From contig NZ_JASZYK010000009.1 in the NCBI RefSeq assembly GCF_030317035.1, positions 124,001 to 188,000 of the forward strand: a stretch of DNA of 64,000 bases, read 5' to 3'. The notes under the pieces were generated by a model, which had not been told where the DNA came from, did no database searches, and worked only from the letters and a program-made list of their open reading frames with translations. Below, one piece after another: positions 16,481 to 23,985 of this stretch (its first letter is position 1; each line of letters begins with the position of its first letter). A program made the translations under genes and the position numbers. This DNA comes from Variovorax sp. J22G73. Its GTDB lineage: Bacteria; Pseudomonadota; Gammaproteobacteria; Burkholderiales; Burkholderiaceae_C.

Positions 16481-17398
16481 TCAGGCGTTGTTGTCGCTGG
16501 TGGTCGAGTCGGGCGCAGGCACTGGCGCGAGCACGTCCGCGGGAATCGCAAGATCGGGCGCAGTGCGTTCGACCGGCGCAATCGGCGGCGCCACCGCACC
16601 GGAAGCGAAGGCGCTGGCGGGCGGCATCTTCTCGATCAGCTCCTGCGCGAAGGCGACGAAGGCCTGGCTGCCGCGCGCCGCCGGGTCGAACACCACGCCC
16701 GGCAGGCCGTAGCTCGGCGCCTCGGCCAGCCGCACATTGCGCGGGATGACGGTGTCGAACACCTTGTCGCCGAAGTGGGACTTGAGCTGCTCGCTCACCT
16801 GCTGCTGCAGCGTGATGCGCGGATCGAACATCACGCGCAGCAGGCCGATGATCTGCAGGTTCTTGTTCAGGTTGGCGTGCACCTGCTTGATGGTGTTGAC
16901 CAGGTCGGTCAGCCCCTCGAGCGCGAAGTACTCGCACTGCATCGGCACGATCACGCCATGGGCGGCGCACAGGCCGTTCAGTGTCAGCAGGCTCAGCGAC
17001 GGCGGGCAGTCGATGAGCACGAAGTCGTACTCGGCACCCACCGCCGCCAGCGCGGTGCGCAGGCGCTTCTCGCGGCGGTCGATGGCCACCATTTCGACTT
17101 CGGCGCCGGCCAGCTCACGGTTGGCGCCCAGCACGTCGTAGCCGCAACCGCCCTCCACCAGCTTGTCGGCCTTGACGCGGGCCTCGGCCACCGAAGCCGA
17201 TTCGAGCAGCACGTCGTACACCGTCAGCTCGAGCTGGCGCTTGTCGATGCCCGAACCCATGGTGGCGTTGCCCTGGGGATCGAGGTCGATCATCAGCACG
17301 CGCTGGCCGGCCTTGGCCAGGCCAGCGGCGAGGTTGACGGTGGTGGTGGTCTTGCCGACGCCGCCCTTTTGGTTGGCAATGCAGAAAATCTTGGCCAT
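16481..17398 (-). CDS. parA: chromosome-partitioning ATPase ParA
   Basis: 305 aa. Deviant Walker A KGGVGKTTTTVNLAAGLA (signature Lys at residue 11), Walker A' MIDLDPQGNATMGSG and Walker B DFVLIDCPPSLSLLTLNGL are complete. The C-terminal ~45 residues (AFASGAVAPPIAPVERTAPDLAIP...) form a Pro/Ala-rich tail longer than in a typical ~256-residue ParA. It drives origin segregation together with ParB. It is followed on the minus strand by the RBBP9-like gene and then parB. Confidence 0.95.
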   Translation of the reverse strand: MAKIFCIANQKGGVGKTTTTVNLAAGLAKAGQRVLMIDLDPQGNATMGSGIDKRQLELTVYDVLLESASVAEARVKADKLVEGGCGYDVLGANRELAGAEVEMVAIDRREKRLRTALAAVGAEYDFVLIDCPPSLSLLTLNGLCAAHGVIVPMQCEYFALEGLTDLVNTIKQVHANLNKNLQIIGLLRVMFDPRITLQQQVSEQLKSHFGDKVFDTVIPRNVRLAEAPSYGLPGVVFDPAARGSQAFVAFAQELIEKMPPASAFASGAVAPPIAPVERTAPDLAIPADVLAPVPAPDSTTSDNNA

Positions 17399-17416
17399 GT
17401 CAGTACGGGGGGTCGA

Positions 17417-18031
17417 TCAGCGGGAAATTGCGAGCTTGATGCCGAAGGCAATCAGGAAGGTGCCGGCCAGCTTCTCGAGCGTGCTGGAAATGCGTGGGTT
17501 GGCGCGAATTCGCTCGGCCAGGAAGTGCGTAAGCAGCGTGGAGGTCAGCCCGTACAGGAAGGTCAGCGCGGCAATGGTGACGGCCATGGCGCCGAAAGTG
17601 ACCAGGCCCTGGTGGCGGGCCGGGTCCACGAACAGCGGAAAAAAGGCCATGTAGAACACGATGGCCTTCGGGTTCAACAAGGTGATGGTGAAGGCCTGGC
17701 GCAGGAAGTGGCTGGGCTTGATGTTCAGGATGGGCGCCGAGCCCGGCTTGGCCAGCAGCATCTTGAGGCCCAGCCACGCCAGGTAGCCCGCGCCCAGCCA
17801 CTGCACCGCCTTGAAAGCGGCAGGGTAAGCAGCCAGCACGGCCGACACACCCGCAACGGCCGCCCACATCAGGCATTGGTCCCCCAGGATGACGCCCGAC
17901 GTGGCCGCCAGGCCGCCGCGAATGCCGCCTTTGCTGGTCGAGGTGATCAGCGCGAGGTTGCCCGGGCCCGGGATCAGGAGGAACAAGACGATGGCGGCGA
18001 CGAATGCGCCGTAGTCAGCGATGCCGAACAT
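17417..18031 (-). CDS. LysE/RhtB-family exporter
   Basis: 204 aa, six hydrophobic segments. The N-terminal FLLIPGPGNLALITSTSKGGIRGGLAATSGVILGD is the LysE/RhtB signature, and the middle FTITLLNPKAIVFYMAFFPLFVDP matches the second conserved block. The family exports amino acids such as threonine, homoserine or leucine. It lies 18 bp upstream of parA on the same strand, so it may share transcripts with the partition genes although it has no known role in segregation. Confidence 0.88.
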   Translation of the reverse strand: MFGIADYGAFVAAIVLFLLIPGPGNLALITSTSKGGIRGGLAATSGVILGDQCLMWAAVAGVSAVLAAYPAAFKAVQWLGAGYLAWLGLKMLLAKPGSAPILNIKPSHFLRQAFTITLLNPKAIVFYMAFFPLFVDPARHQGLVTFGAMAVTIAALTFLYGLTSTLLTHFLAERIRANPRISSTLEKLAGTFLIAFGIKLAISR

Positions 18032-18135
18032 GGGATTGCCTCAGAAAAGAGCGCCGGACAGACGGGGGCGAGGGAAGAGCGACGAAAGGCGGGAGGCATC
18101 GAGTCTAAGCGAGCACGCCGCGGCAGGGGCGGTTC

Positions 18136-18159
18136 GGGCACCGGCATTTGCCGGTGCCC
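18136..18159 (-). terminator. possible terminator between rsmG and the lysE-family gene
   Basis: A perfect 10-bp stem GGGCACCGGC/GCCGGTGCCC closes on a four-base loop in the 196-bp gap. There is no T run after it in the minus direction, so it may be a weak terminator, an attenuator or only a stable hairpin. Confidence 0.4.
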
Positions 18160-18227
18160 CCCGTTCTTTTACTGAATCGAACGCAAATCCGGGCGTCGGT
18201 GGCCCGAGCGGCCAGCGTGGCCCAAGC

Positions 18228-18869
18228 TCAGGCAGCTTCTTTGCGCGCCCAGACGATGCAGCGTTCGGCATCGAGGCCCGGAACCGTCAGTTGTTCCACG
18301 TGAAACACTGCGACGCCTTTCGGCAAGACAGCGAGTTCATCGCTGGGAACCTTGCCCTTCATTGCCAGCCAGACGCCGCCCGGCGCGAGCAGGTTCATCG
18401 AGCCATTGAAGAAGTCGGGCAGCGAGGCGAACGCCCGCGAGCTGATGACTTCATAGCTGCCCGCCAGCGATTCGACCCGTGCATGCAGGCCGCGCAGATT
18501 GGGTAGCTCCAACTCCGCCGAAACCTGCTGCACGAAGGCCGCCTTCTTTGCCACCGCATCGAGGCAGCTCACTTCCAGGTCCGGCCGCATGATCGCGATC
18601 ACCACGCCCGGCAACCCACCGCCGGAGCCCACGTCGAGCAGCTTGCCCTTCCCTGCCCACTCGCGCTGCAGCGGCGCAACCGCCGCCAGGCTGTCGAGCA
18701 GATGGTGCGTGAGCACGATGGCCGGGTCGCGCAGGGCTGTGAGGTTGTAGACCTTGTTCCACTTGAGCATCAACGTGCCGTAGGCCAGCAGCTGCTCGCC
18801 CTGGCGGTCAGACAGGGCCACGCCCATGGCGGCTGCGCCTGCGCGCAGCGTGTCGATCGGCGCCGTCAT
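18228..18869 (-). CDS. rsmG: 16S rRNA (guanine527-N7)-methyltransferase RsmG
   Basis: 213 aa. SAM-binding motif LLDVGSGGGLPGVVIAI, the family LKWNKVYNLTALRDP and SSRAFASLPDF identify RsmG (GidB), which methylates G527 of 16S rRNA. The start ATG overlaps the mnmG stop (ATGA), the classic gidA-gidB arrangement. A parS-like site is embedded in the codons for FHVEQ at 18292-18307. Confidence 0.96.
   Translation of the reverse strand: MTAPIDTLRAGAAAMGVALSDRQGEQLLAYGTLMLKWNKVYNLTALRDPAIVLTHHLLDSLAAVAPLQREWAGKGKLLDVGSGGGLPGVVIAIMRPDLEVSCLDAVAKKAAFVQQVSAELELPNLRGLHARVESLAGSYEVISSRAFASLPDFFNGSMNLLAPGGVWLAMKGKVPSDELAVLPKGVAVFHVEQLTVPGLDAERCIVWARKEAA
18292..18307. promoter_or_regulatory. parS site (one mismatch) inside rsmG
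   Basis: TGTTCCACGTGAAACA differs from the consensus bacterial parS TGTTTCACGTGAAACA at one base. It lies 2.4 kb upstream of parB on the chromosome and 1.1 kb from the perfect site in mnmG, a normal distance for a ParB loading cluster. Confidence 0.85.
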
Positions 18870-20851
18870 TCGGCAGACTGCGGCTCGGTGGCTGCTTCCG
18901 TGGCGGTAGATGATGCGTTCGATGTACCTTCAGCGTCCCGGGCAAAGGCCTTGTGGCCGCCCTTTCGCAGGTGAATCATCAGCAAGGAGATGGCTGCGGG
19001 CGTGACGCCAGAGATGCGCGAGGCCAGGCCCAGCGTCTCGGGGCGATGCTTGTCCAGCTTCTGGCGCACCTCGAAGCTCAATGCCTTGACCTGTCCGTAG
19101 TCGAAATCGGCCGGCAGCTTCAGGTTCTCGAAGTGCGATGCGCGCTCCACTTCGTCGTGCTGGCGCTCGATGTAGCCGGAATACTTGGCCGAAATCTCGA
19201 TCTGCTCGACTTCGGTTTCGCTCAGCGCTGCCGGTGCGTCGTACTTGCCGCCGTCCAGGGACATCAGCGTCTTGTAGTTCACATCGGGCCGGCGCAGCAG
19301 GTCAGCCAGGTTGTATTCGTGGTCGATGGCCTTGCCCAGAACCCGCTCCGACTCGGACGCCGGCAGATTGCGCGGGTTCACCCAGATCGACCTGAGCCGC
19401 TCTGTTTCACGTGAAACAGCGTCGCGCTTTCGGCTGAAAGCGTCCCAGCGCGCGTCGTCTACCAGGCCCAGCTTGCGCCCTGCTTCGGTCAAACGCATGT
19501 CGGCGTTGTCTTCGCGCAGCTGCAGCCGGAACTCGGCGCGGCTGGTGAACATGCGGTACGGCTCGGTCACGCCCTTGGTGATCAGGTCGTCGACCAGCAC
19601 GCCCAGGTAGGCCTCGTCGCGGCGCGGCAGCCAGGCGTCTTCGCCACGGCATTGCAGCGCGGCATTGATGCCGGCGAACAAGCCCTGGGCCGCGGCTTCT
19701 TCATAGCCCGTGGTGCCGTTGATTTGCCCGGCAAAGAACAAACCCTGCACCGAGCGCGTTTCAAAGCTGCTCTTCAGTTCGCGCGGATCGAAGTAGTCGT
19801 ACTCGATCGCGTAGCCCGGGCGCAGGATGTGCGCGTTCTCCAGCCCCGGCATCGAGCGCACCAGTTGGTACTGGATGTCGAACGGCAGGCTGGTCGAGAT
19901 CCCGTTCGGGTAGTACTCGTTGGTCGTCAGGCCTTCAGGTTCCAGGAAGATCTGGTGGCTGTCCTTGTCGGCGAAGCGGTTGATCTTGTCTTCCACGCTC
20001 GGGCAATAGCGCGGGCCCACGCCGTCGATCTTGCCGGTGAACATGGGGCTGCGGTCGAAGCCCGAGCGAATGATGTCGTGGGTGCGCGCGTTGGTGTGCG
20101 TCACCCAGCAGGCCATCTGCTTCGGGTGCATGTCCGCACGGCCCATGAAGCTGAACACCGGCATCGGCCCTGCCCCGCCCGGCATGCCGTCGCCGGGCTG
20201 CTCGGTGCACTTCGAAAAATCGATGCTGCGCCCGTCCAGGCGCGGCGGCGTGCCCGTCTTCAACCGGCCTTGCGGCAGCTTCAGTTCCTTCAGGCGCGCC
20301 GACAGGCTGATGGCCGGCGGATCGCCCGCGCGGCCGGCCTGGTAGTTGTCGAGCCCGACATGGATGCGACCGTCGAGGAAGGTGCCCGCGGTCAGCACCA
20401 CCGTGCGCGCGCGGAAGGCGATGCCCACCTGCGTGACGGCGCCGACCACGCGGTCACCCTCCACCATCAGGTCGTCGACGGCTTGCTGGAACAGGCTCAG
20501 GTTCGGCTGGTTTTCCAGGCGATGGCGAATGGCCGCCTTGTACAGCACACGGTCGGCCTGCGCGCGTGTGGCGCGCACGGCCGGGCCCTTGCTCGAATTG
20601 AGAATGCGGAACTGGATGCCGGCTTCGTCCGTGGCAATGGCCATGGCGCCGCCGAGCGCGTCGACCTCCTTCACCAGGTGGCCCTTGCCGATGCCGCCGA
20701 TGGAGGGGTTGCAGCTCATCTGCCCCAGCGTCTCGATGTTGTGGGAGAGCAGCAGCGTCTTGGCGCCGATGCGCGCGGCGGCGAGCGCGGCTTCGGTGCC
20801 GGCATGGCCACCGCCGACGACGATCACGTCGAATTCTTCGGGGTACAGCAT
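18866..20851 (-). CDS. mnmG: tRNA uridine-5-carboxymethylaminomethyl modification enzyme MnmG
   Basis: 661 aa, full length. N-terminal FAD site VIVVGGGHAGTEAALAAARIG, SCNPSIGGIGKGHLVKEVDALGG, and PRLDGRSIDF, with the C-terminal helical domain RISGVTPAAISLLMIHLRKGG. MnmG (GidA) acts with MnmE to install cmnm5U at the wobble position of tRNA. The extreme C-terminus carries a short Ala/Thr/Glu-rich tail. A perfect parS lies within its coding sequence at 19403-19418. Confidence 0.97.
   Translation of the reverse strand: MLYPEEFDVIVVGGGHAGTEAALAAARIGAKTLLLSHNIETLGQMSCNPSIGGIGKGHLVKEVDALGGAMAIATDEAGIQFRILNSSKGPAVRATRAQADRVLYKAAIRHRLENQPNLSLFQQAVDDLMVEGDRVVGAVTQVGIAFRARTVVLTAGTFLDGRIHVGLDNYQAGRAGDPPAISLSARLKELKLPQGRLKTGTPPRLDGRSIDFSKCTEQPGDGMPGGAGPMPVFSFMGRADMHPKQMACWVTHTNARTHDIIRSGFDRSPMFTGKIDGVGPRYCPSVEDKINRFADKDSHQIFLEPEGLTTNEYYPNGISTSLPFDIQYQLVRSMPGLENAHILRPGYAIEYDYFDPRELKSSFETRSVQGLFFAGQINGTTGYEEAAAQGLFAGINAALQCRGEDAWLPRRDEAYLGVLVDDLITKGVTEPYRMFTSRAEFRLQLREDNADMRLTEAGRKLGLVDDARWDAFSRKRDAVSRETERLRSIWVNPRNLPASESERVLGKAIDHEYNLADLLRRPDVNYKTLMSLDGGKYDAPAALSETEVEQIEISAKYSGYIERQHDEVERASHFENLKLPADFDYGQVKALSFEVRQKLDKHRPETLGLASRISGVTPAAISLLMIHLRKGGHKAFARDAEGTSNASSTATEAATEPQSAE
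19403..19418. promoter_or_regulatory. parS site, perfect consensus, inside mnmG
   Basis: TGTTTCACGTGAAACA is an exact match to the ParB-binding consensus and is part of an 18-bp perfect palindrome. It occupies codons for VSRET in MnmG. Together with the 18292 site it marks the probable ParB nucleation region. Confidence 0.95.
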
Positions 20852-20936
20852 TTGAAATGGGGGCGCACAACGGAACGCGTGCGCGGCGCAAAAGGGGGCG
20901 CCAATTTTAATCGCCGGGGCCCCGTCGCGCCCGTTG

Positions 20937-20945
20937 TGTGGACAA
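20937..20945 (-). other. single DnaA-box-like sequence upstream of mnmG
   Basis: TGTGGACAA (TTGTCCACA on the minus strand) is one mismatch from the strict DnaA box. Only one copy is seen in this 176-bp gap, so it may be chance. Confidence 0.3.
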
Positions 20946-20998
20946 GCTAGAGGGGCATGCCAAATCCAGCCCTAAAGCGCATCGAACATGGATAGTTT

Positions 20999-21015
20999 GC
21001 TATCTATTTGATAGC
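20999..21015. repeat. 17-bp mini hairpin repeat GCTATC-N5-GATAGC
   Basis: Perfect 6-bp arms around TATTT, in the gap between the divergent-free pair mnmG (start 20851) and the transglutaminase stop (21028). Related to the copies at 16441 and 52420. Confidence 0.75.
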
Positions 21016-21027
21016 ATTCAACCCACA

Positions 21028-21915
21028 TCAACCGGTGACTTCAGCCACCTGCACCACCGGCACCGGCTTTTCGATGCCCACCAGCTCCCCGGTCGGCGCC
21101 GGCGCCTTTGAGGGTTGCAGGCTCTCGTCCTGCAGTTCGCGGATGACCAGGCGCTTGTCGGTCATGCGCACGTTGCCGAAGATCGTGCAGAAGGCCACGT
21201 CCTTGGCATCGCGCCCGGTGCCCACGCGCACGAGCCGGTCGACCGGCGCCATGCGCGTCGCATCGAACAGCACCCACTGCCCGCCCAGCCAGGCCTCGAA
21301 CACCGCATGGAAGTCCTGCGGCGGTTCGTCGAACCACACGTAGCCCACCACCAGCCGCGCGGGGATGTTCAACGCACGGCAAAAGGTGATGCCCAGGTGC
21401 GCGAAGTCGCGGCACACGCCGGCGCGTTCCACGAACACCTCGCGCGCGGTCGTGGTCGACACGCTGCTGCCGGGCTCGTAGGCGATGCTCTCGTGGATCC
21501 AGTCGACGATGGCCTGCACCCGGCCGATGCCCGGCGGCAGGTCGCCGAACAGCTGCTGCGCGCAACGCGACATCAGGTCCGACTCGCAATAGCGCGTCGG
21601 CATCATGTAGTGCAGCACCTCGTCGGGCACCTCGTTGACCGGCACTTCGCGCAGGTCGGGCGGCACGATGACGTGGGTGCGCTGCACGCTGGCCCGGTAG
21701 CTGATCTTCAGCGGGCCGGGCACCGCGTCGAAGCGGATGAACCGGTTGCCGCTGCCCTCGTCGCAGAACACCTGCATCTCGGTCGGCGGCTCGATGCTGA
21801 GCACCTCGCTCACCACGGCCTGCGCACCGGAGCGCGCCGCCTCGATGTTCAGCAGCAGGTGGGCCGGCGCGACGACCTCGTAGTCGAGTTGCGCGTCGAT
21901 GTGGGAGAGGTGCAT
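21028..21915 (-). CDS. transglutaminase-like cysteine protease family protein
   Basis: 295 aa. The transglutaminase core has a complete triad: Cys in RAGVCRDFAHLGITFCRAL, His in PQDFHAVFEAWLGGQW and Asp in VLFDATRMAP. An N-terminal beta domain (about residues 1-100) includes IEPPTEMQVFCDEGSGNRFIRFD, as in bacterial transglutaminase-like proteins often linked to circularly permuted ATP-grasp/alpha-E peptide-ligase loci, which are not present here. Bacterial members are peptidases or amidases. No signal peptide is visible, so it is probably cytoplasmic. Confidence 0.88.
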   Translation of the reverse strand: MHLSHIDAQLDYEVVAPAHLLLNIEAARSGAQAVVSEVLSIEPPTEMQVFCDEGSGNRFIRFDAVPGPLKISYRASVQRTHVIVPPDLREVPVNEVPDEVLHYMMPTRYCESDLMSRCAQQLFGDLPPGIGRVQAIVDWIHESIAYEPGSSVSTTTAREVFVERAGVCRDFAHLGITFCRALNIPARLVVGYVWFDEPPQDFHAVFEAWLGGQWVLFDATRMAPVDRLVRVGTGRDAKDVAFCTIFGNVRMTDKRLVIRELQDESLQPSKAPAPTGELVGIEKPVPVVQVAEVTG

Positions 21916-21925
21916 GGGATTCTTT

Positions 21926-22054
21926 TCAACGGTGTTCCTGCAACTGCCAGTGCGCCTGCGTCACCAGCAGCACCCGCAGCACGCGGTGCGCGGGGCTTTG
22001 CAACAGCAGGCCGAGTGGCCGCGCCTGCGGCCACCTCAGCTTGGCACGTCGCAT
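21926..22054 (-). CDS. possible 42-aa ORF coupled to the DUF1328 gene
   Basis: An ATG at 22054 overlaps the DUF1328 stop by one base (TGATG) and opens a 42-codon frame, MRRAKLRWPQARPLGLLLQ..., basic and moderately hydrophobic. It fills most of the 138-bp gap before the transglutaminase gene. No homology is recognised; it may be chance. Confidence 0.25.
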   Translation of the reverse strand: MRRAKLRWPQARPLGLLLQSPAHRVLRVLLVTQAHWQLQEHR

Positions 22055-22239
22055 CAGTCGATGGCTTTTTTCACCGCGCCCACGCCCAGGGCGGCGAGCA
22101 CGACGAACAGCACGGCCAGCACCAGGAACAGGCCGAACAGCAGCTTGGCGATGCCGGCGGCACCGGCGGCCACGCCACCGAAGCCCAGCAGGGCGGCAAC
22201 CAGAGAGATGACCGCAAAGATGATCGCGTACTTCAACAT
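22054..22239 (-). CDS. DUF1328 small membrane protein
   Basis: 61 aa from ATG 22239, chosen because AGGAG stands six bases before it; the in-frame ATG at 22254 lies upstream of that RBS. Two hydrophobic segments (LKYAIIFAVISLVAALLGFGGVAAGAAGIAKLLFG and LFLVLAVLFVVLAALG) with a Gly-rich turn are typical of DUF1328 (YtjA-like) inner-membrane proteins, which are often induced by stress and have no known activity. Confidence 0.88.
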   Translation of the reverse strand: MLKYAIIFAVISLVAALLGFGGVAAGAAGIAKLLFGLFLVLAVLFVVLAALGVGAVKKAID

Positions 22240-22436
22240 GGAGAACTCCTTCAATCAATCGGCGGGTCGTTCCCACCGTGCGACGGAGCTTAGAAAAAGG
22301 GCCGCATCCGCCCGATAGTCGCCGCGCGCATGCCACCGTAGGACAAAAACGCGACGCCACCGGATGCGGCCGCTTCCGCTAGCATCCGCTGCGGTTTCTC
22401 ACAACAATCACCTCGTCATCCACTGGAGTCATTCGA

Positions 22437-23045
22437 ATGAAGCTGTATTACTCGCCGGGCGCCTGCTCGCTGTCGCCCCACATCGCGCTGCACGAGGCAG
22501 GCATTGCCATCGAACCCGTGCTGGCCAGCACCAAGAGCCACAAGCTGCAGGACGGCACCGACTACTACGGCATCAACCCGCTGGGCTACGTGCCGATGCT
22601 CGAGCTCGACGACGGCACGCGCCTGCGCGAAGGCCCGGCCATCCTGCAATACATCGCCGACCTGGCGCCCACCAAGAACCTGGCACCCGCCAACGGCACG
22701 CTGCAGCGCTACCGCCTGCAGGAGTGGCTCACGTTCATCGGCACCGAAGTGCACAAGACCTTCAGCCCGCTGTTCAACCCCAACATGCCCGAAGAGGCCA
22801 AGACCATCTTCAAGGACAAGCTGGCCTCGCGCTTCAAGTGGATCGACAGCGAACTCGCCGGCAAGGACTACCTGATGGGCGAGCACTTCAGCGTGGCCGA
22901 CGGCTACCTGTTCACCGTCACCAACTGGACCAAGCCCACGAACGTGGACATCTCCGCCTTCCCCAACCTGCAAGCCTGGCACGCGCGCGTGGGCGCCCGC
23001 CCTGCGGTGCAGGAAGCGCTGAAGGCCGAAGGCCTGCTGAAGTAA
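22437..23045 (+). CDS. beta-class glutathione S-transferase
   Basis: 202 aa. The start MKLYYSPGACSLSPHIALHEAG carries the beta-class catalytic Cys10 (SPGACSLSPHI), NPLGYVPMLELDDGTRLREGPAILQYIADL forms the glutathione site, and the C-terminal helical domain ends in FSVADGYLFTVTNW and FPNLQAWHARVGARPAVQEAL. It conjugates or reduces electrophiles with glutathione in the cytoplasm. It is a single gene closed by its own terminator. Confidence 0.93.
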   Translation: MKLYYSPGACSLSPHIALHEAGIAIEPVLASTKSHKLQDGTDYYGINPLGYVPMLELDDGTRLREGPAILQYIADLAPTKNLAPANGTLQRYRLQEWLTFIGTEVHKTFSPLFNPNMPEEAKTIFKDKLASRFKWIDSELAGKDYLMGEHFSVADGYLFTVTNWTKPTNVDISAFPNLQAWHARVGARPAVQEALKAEGLLK

Positions 23046-23109
23046 GCACGCCACGCGCAAGCGGCCGGAGCGTTCCCTCTTCAGGGAAAACCCGGCCCGC
23101 TTCAGCCAC

Positions 23110-23134
23110 AAGCCGCATGAAGCGGCTTTTTTTT
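23110..23134 (+). terminator. rho-independent terminator after the GST gene
   Basis: AAGCCGC-ATGAA-GCGGCTT followed by a run of eight T (23127-23134). It closes the GST transcript, 18 bp before the next gene's start. Confidence 0.9.
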
Positions 23135-23151
23135 CGGGCGACGCTTGCTGC

Positions 23152-23985
23152 ATGCCCGATACGTCTTCATCCCCTCCCCCTTCGCCTCCACCTTCACCGT
23201 CGCTTGCTCCCACCGCCACCTCGGCCGGGCTGCACGTGGACATGCGCGGCCCCGTCATGTGGCTCACCATCGCGCGCGAAGAGCGGCGCAACGCCATCGA
23301 CGCCGCGGTGCTCGCGGGCCTCGCCGATGCGCTTGCGCGCGCCAACGCCGACACCGCCGTGCGCGCCGTGGTCATCACCGGCGCCGGCACGCGCGCCTTC
23401 TGCGCGGGCGCCGACCTGCAGAGCGGCACCTCGTTCAAGTTCGACTACGCCGCGCCCTACCAGGGCATGGCCAACCTGTTTCGCCAGGCCCGGCAATCGA
23501 CCGTGCCGCTGGTCGCGCGCGTCAACGGCGCGTGCATGGCGGGCGGCATGGGCCTCATGGCGATGTGCGACATGGCGGTGGCCAGCAGCCAGGCCGTGTT
23601 CGGCCTGCCCGAGGTGAAGGTCGGCGTGTTTCCCGCGCAGGTGCTCAGCGTGCTCGGCGGCTTGTTGCCGCGCCGCGTGCTGGCAGAGATGTGCATCACC
23701 GGCGAGCCCATCACGGCCGCGCAGGCGCTCGCGCTGAACCTCGTCAACCGCGTGAGCGACGACGTCGACGAGAGCGTCGACTGGCTGCTCGCGCGCATGC
23801 TCGACAAGTCGCCCGCTGCCATCCGCCGCGGCCTGTACACCATGAAGAAGATCGAAGCGATGGCCTTCGAGGAATCGATGGCCTTCACCGAAAGCCAGAT
23901 CGGCCTCTTCGCGCTGACCGAAGACGCCGCCGAAGGACAGCTCGCGTTCCGCGAGAAGCGCAAGCCGCAATGGAGTGGGCGATGA
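23152..23985 (+). CDS. enoyl-CoA hydratase/isomerase-family protein
   Basis: 277 aa. After a Ser/Pro-rich N-terminal tail (SSSPPPSPPPSPSLAP) comes the crotonase fold: REERRNAIDAAVLAGL, TGAGTRAFCAGADL (oxyanion hole), VNGACMAGGMGLMAMCDMAVAS, and PEVKVGVFPAQVLSVLGGLLPRR. Family members hydrate or isomerise acyl-CoA. Its stop overlaps the AtuA-like start (ATGA), so both act together, probably in acyl-CoA or terpenoid/branched-chain catabolism. No strong RBS is seen before the ATG. Confidence 0.88.
   Translation: MPDTSSSPPPSPPPSPSLAPTATSAGLHVDMRGPVMWLTIAREERRNAIDAAVLAGLADALARANADTAVRAVVITGAGTRAFCAGADLQSGTSFKFDYAAPYQGMANLFRQARQSTVPLVARVNGACMAGGMGLMAMCDMAVASSQAVFGLPEVKVGVFPAQVLSVLGGLLPRRVLAEMCITGEPITAAQALALNLVNRVSDDVDESVDWLLARMLDKSPAAIRRGLYTMKKIEAMAFEESMAFTESQIGLFALTEDAAEGQLAFREKRKPQWSGR

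Noticed and set aside
20852..21027. oriC next to mnmG
   Set aside because: Only one imperfect DnaA box and no AT-rich unwinding stretch are seen there.
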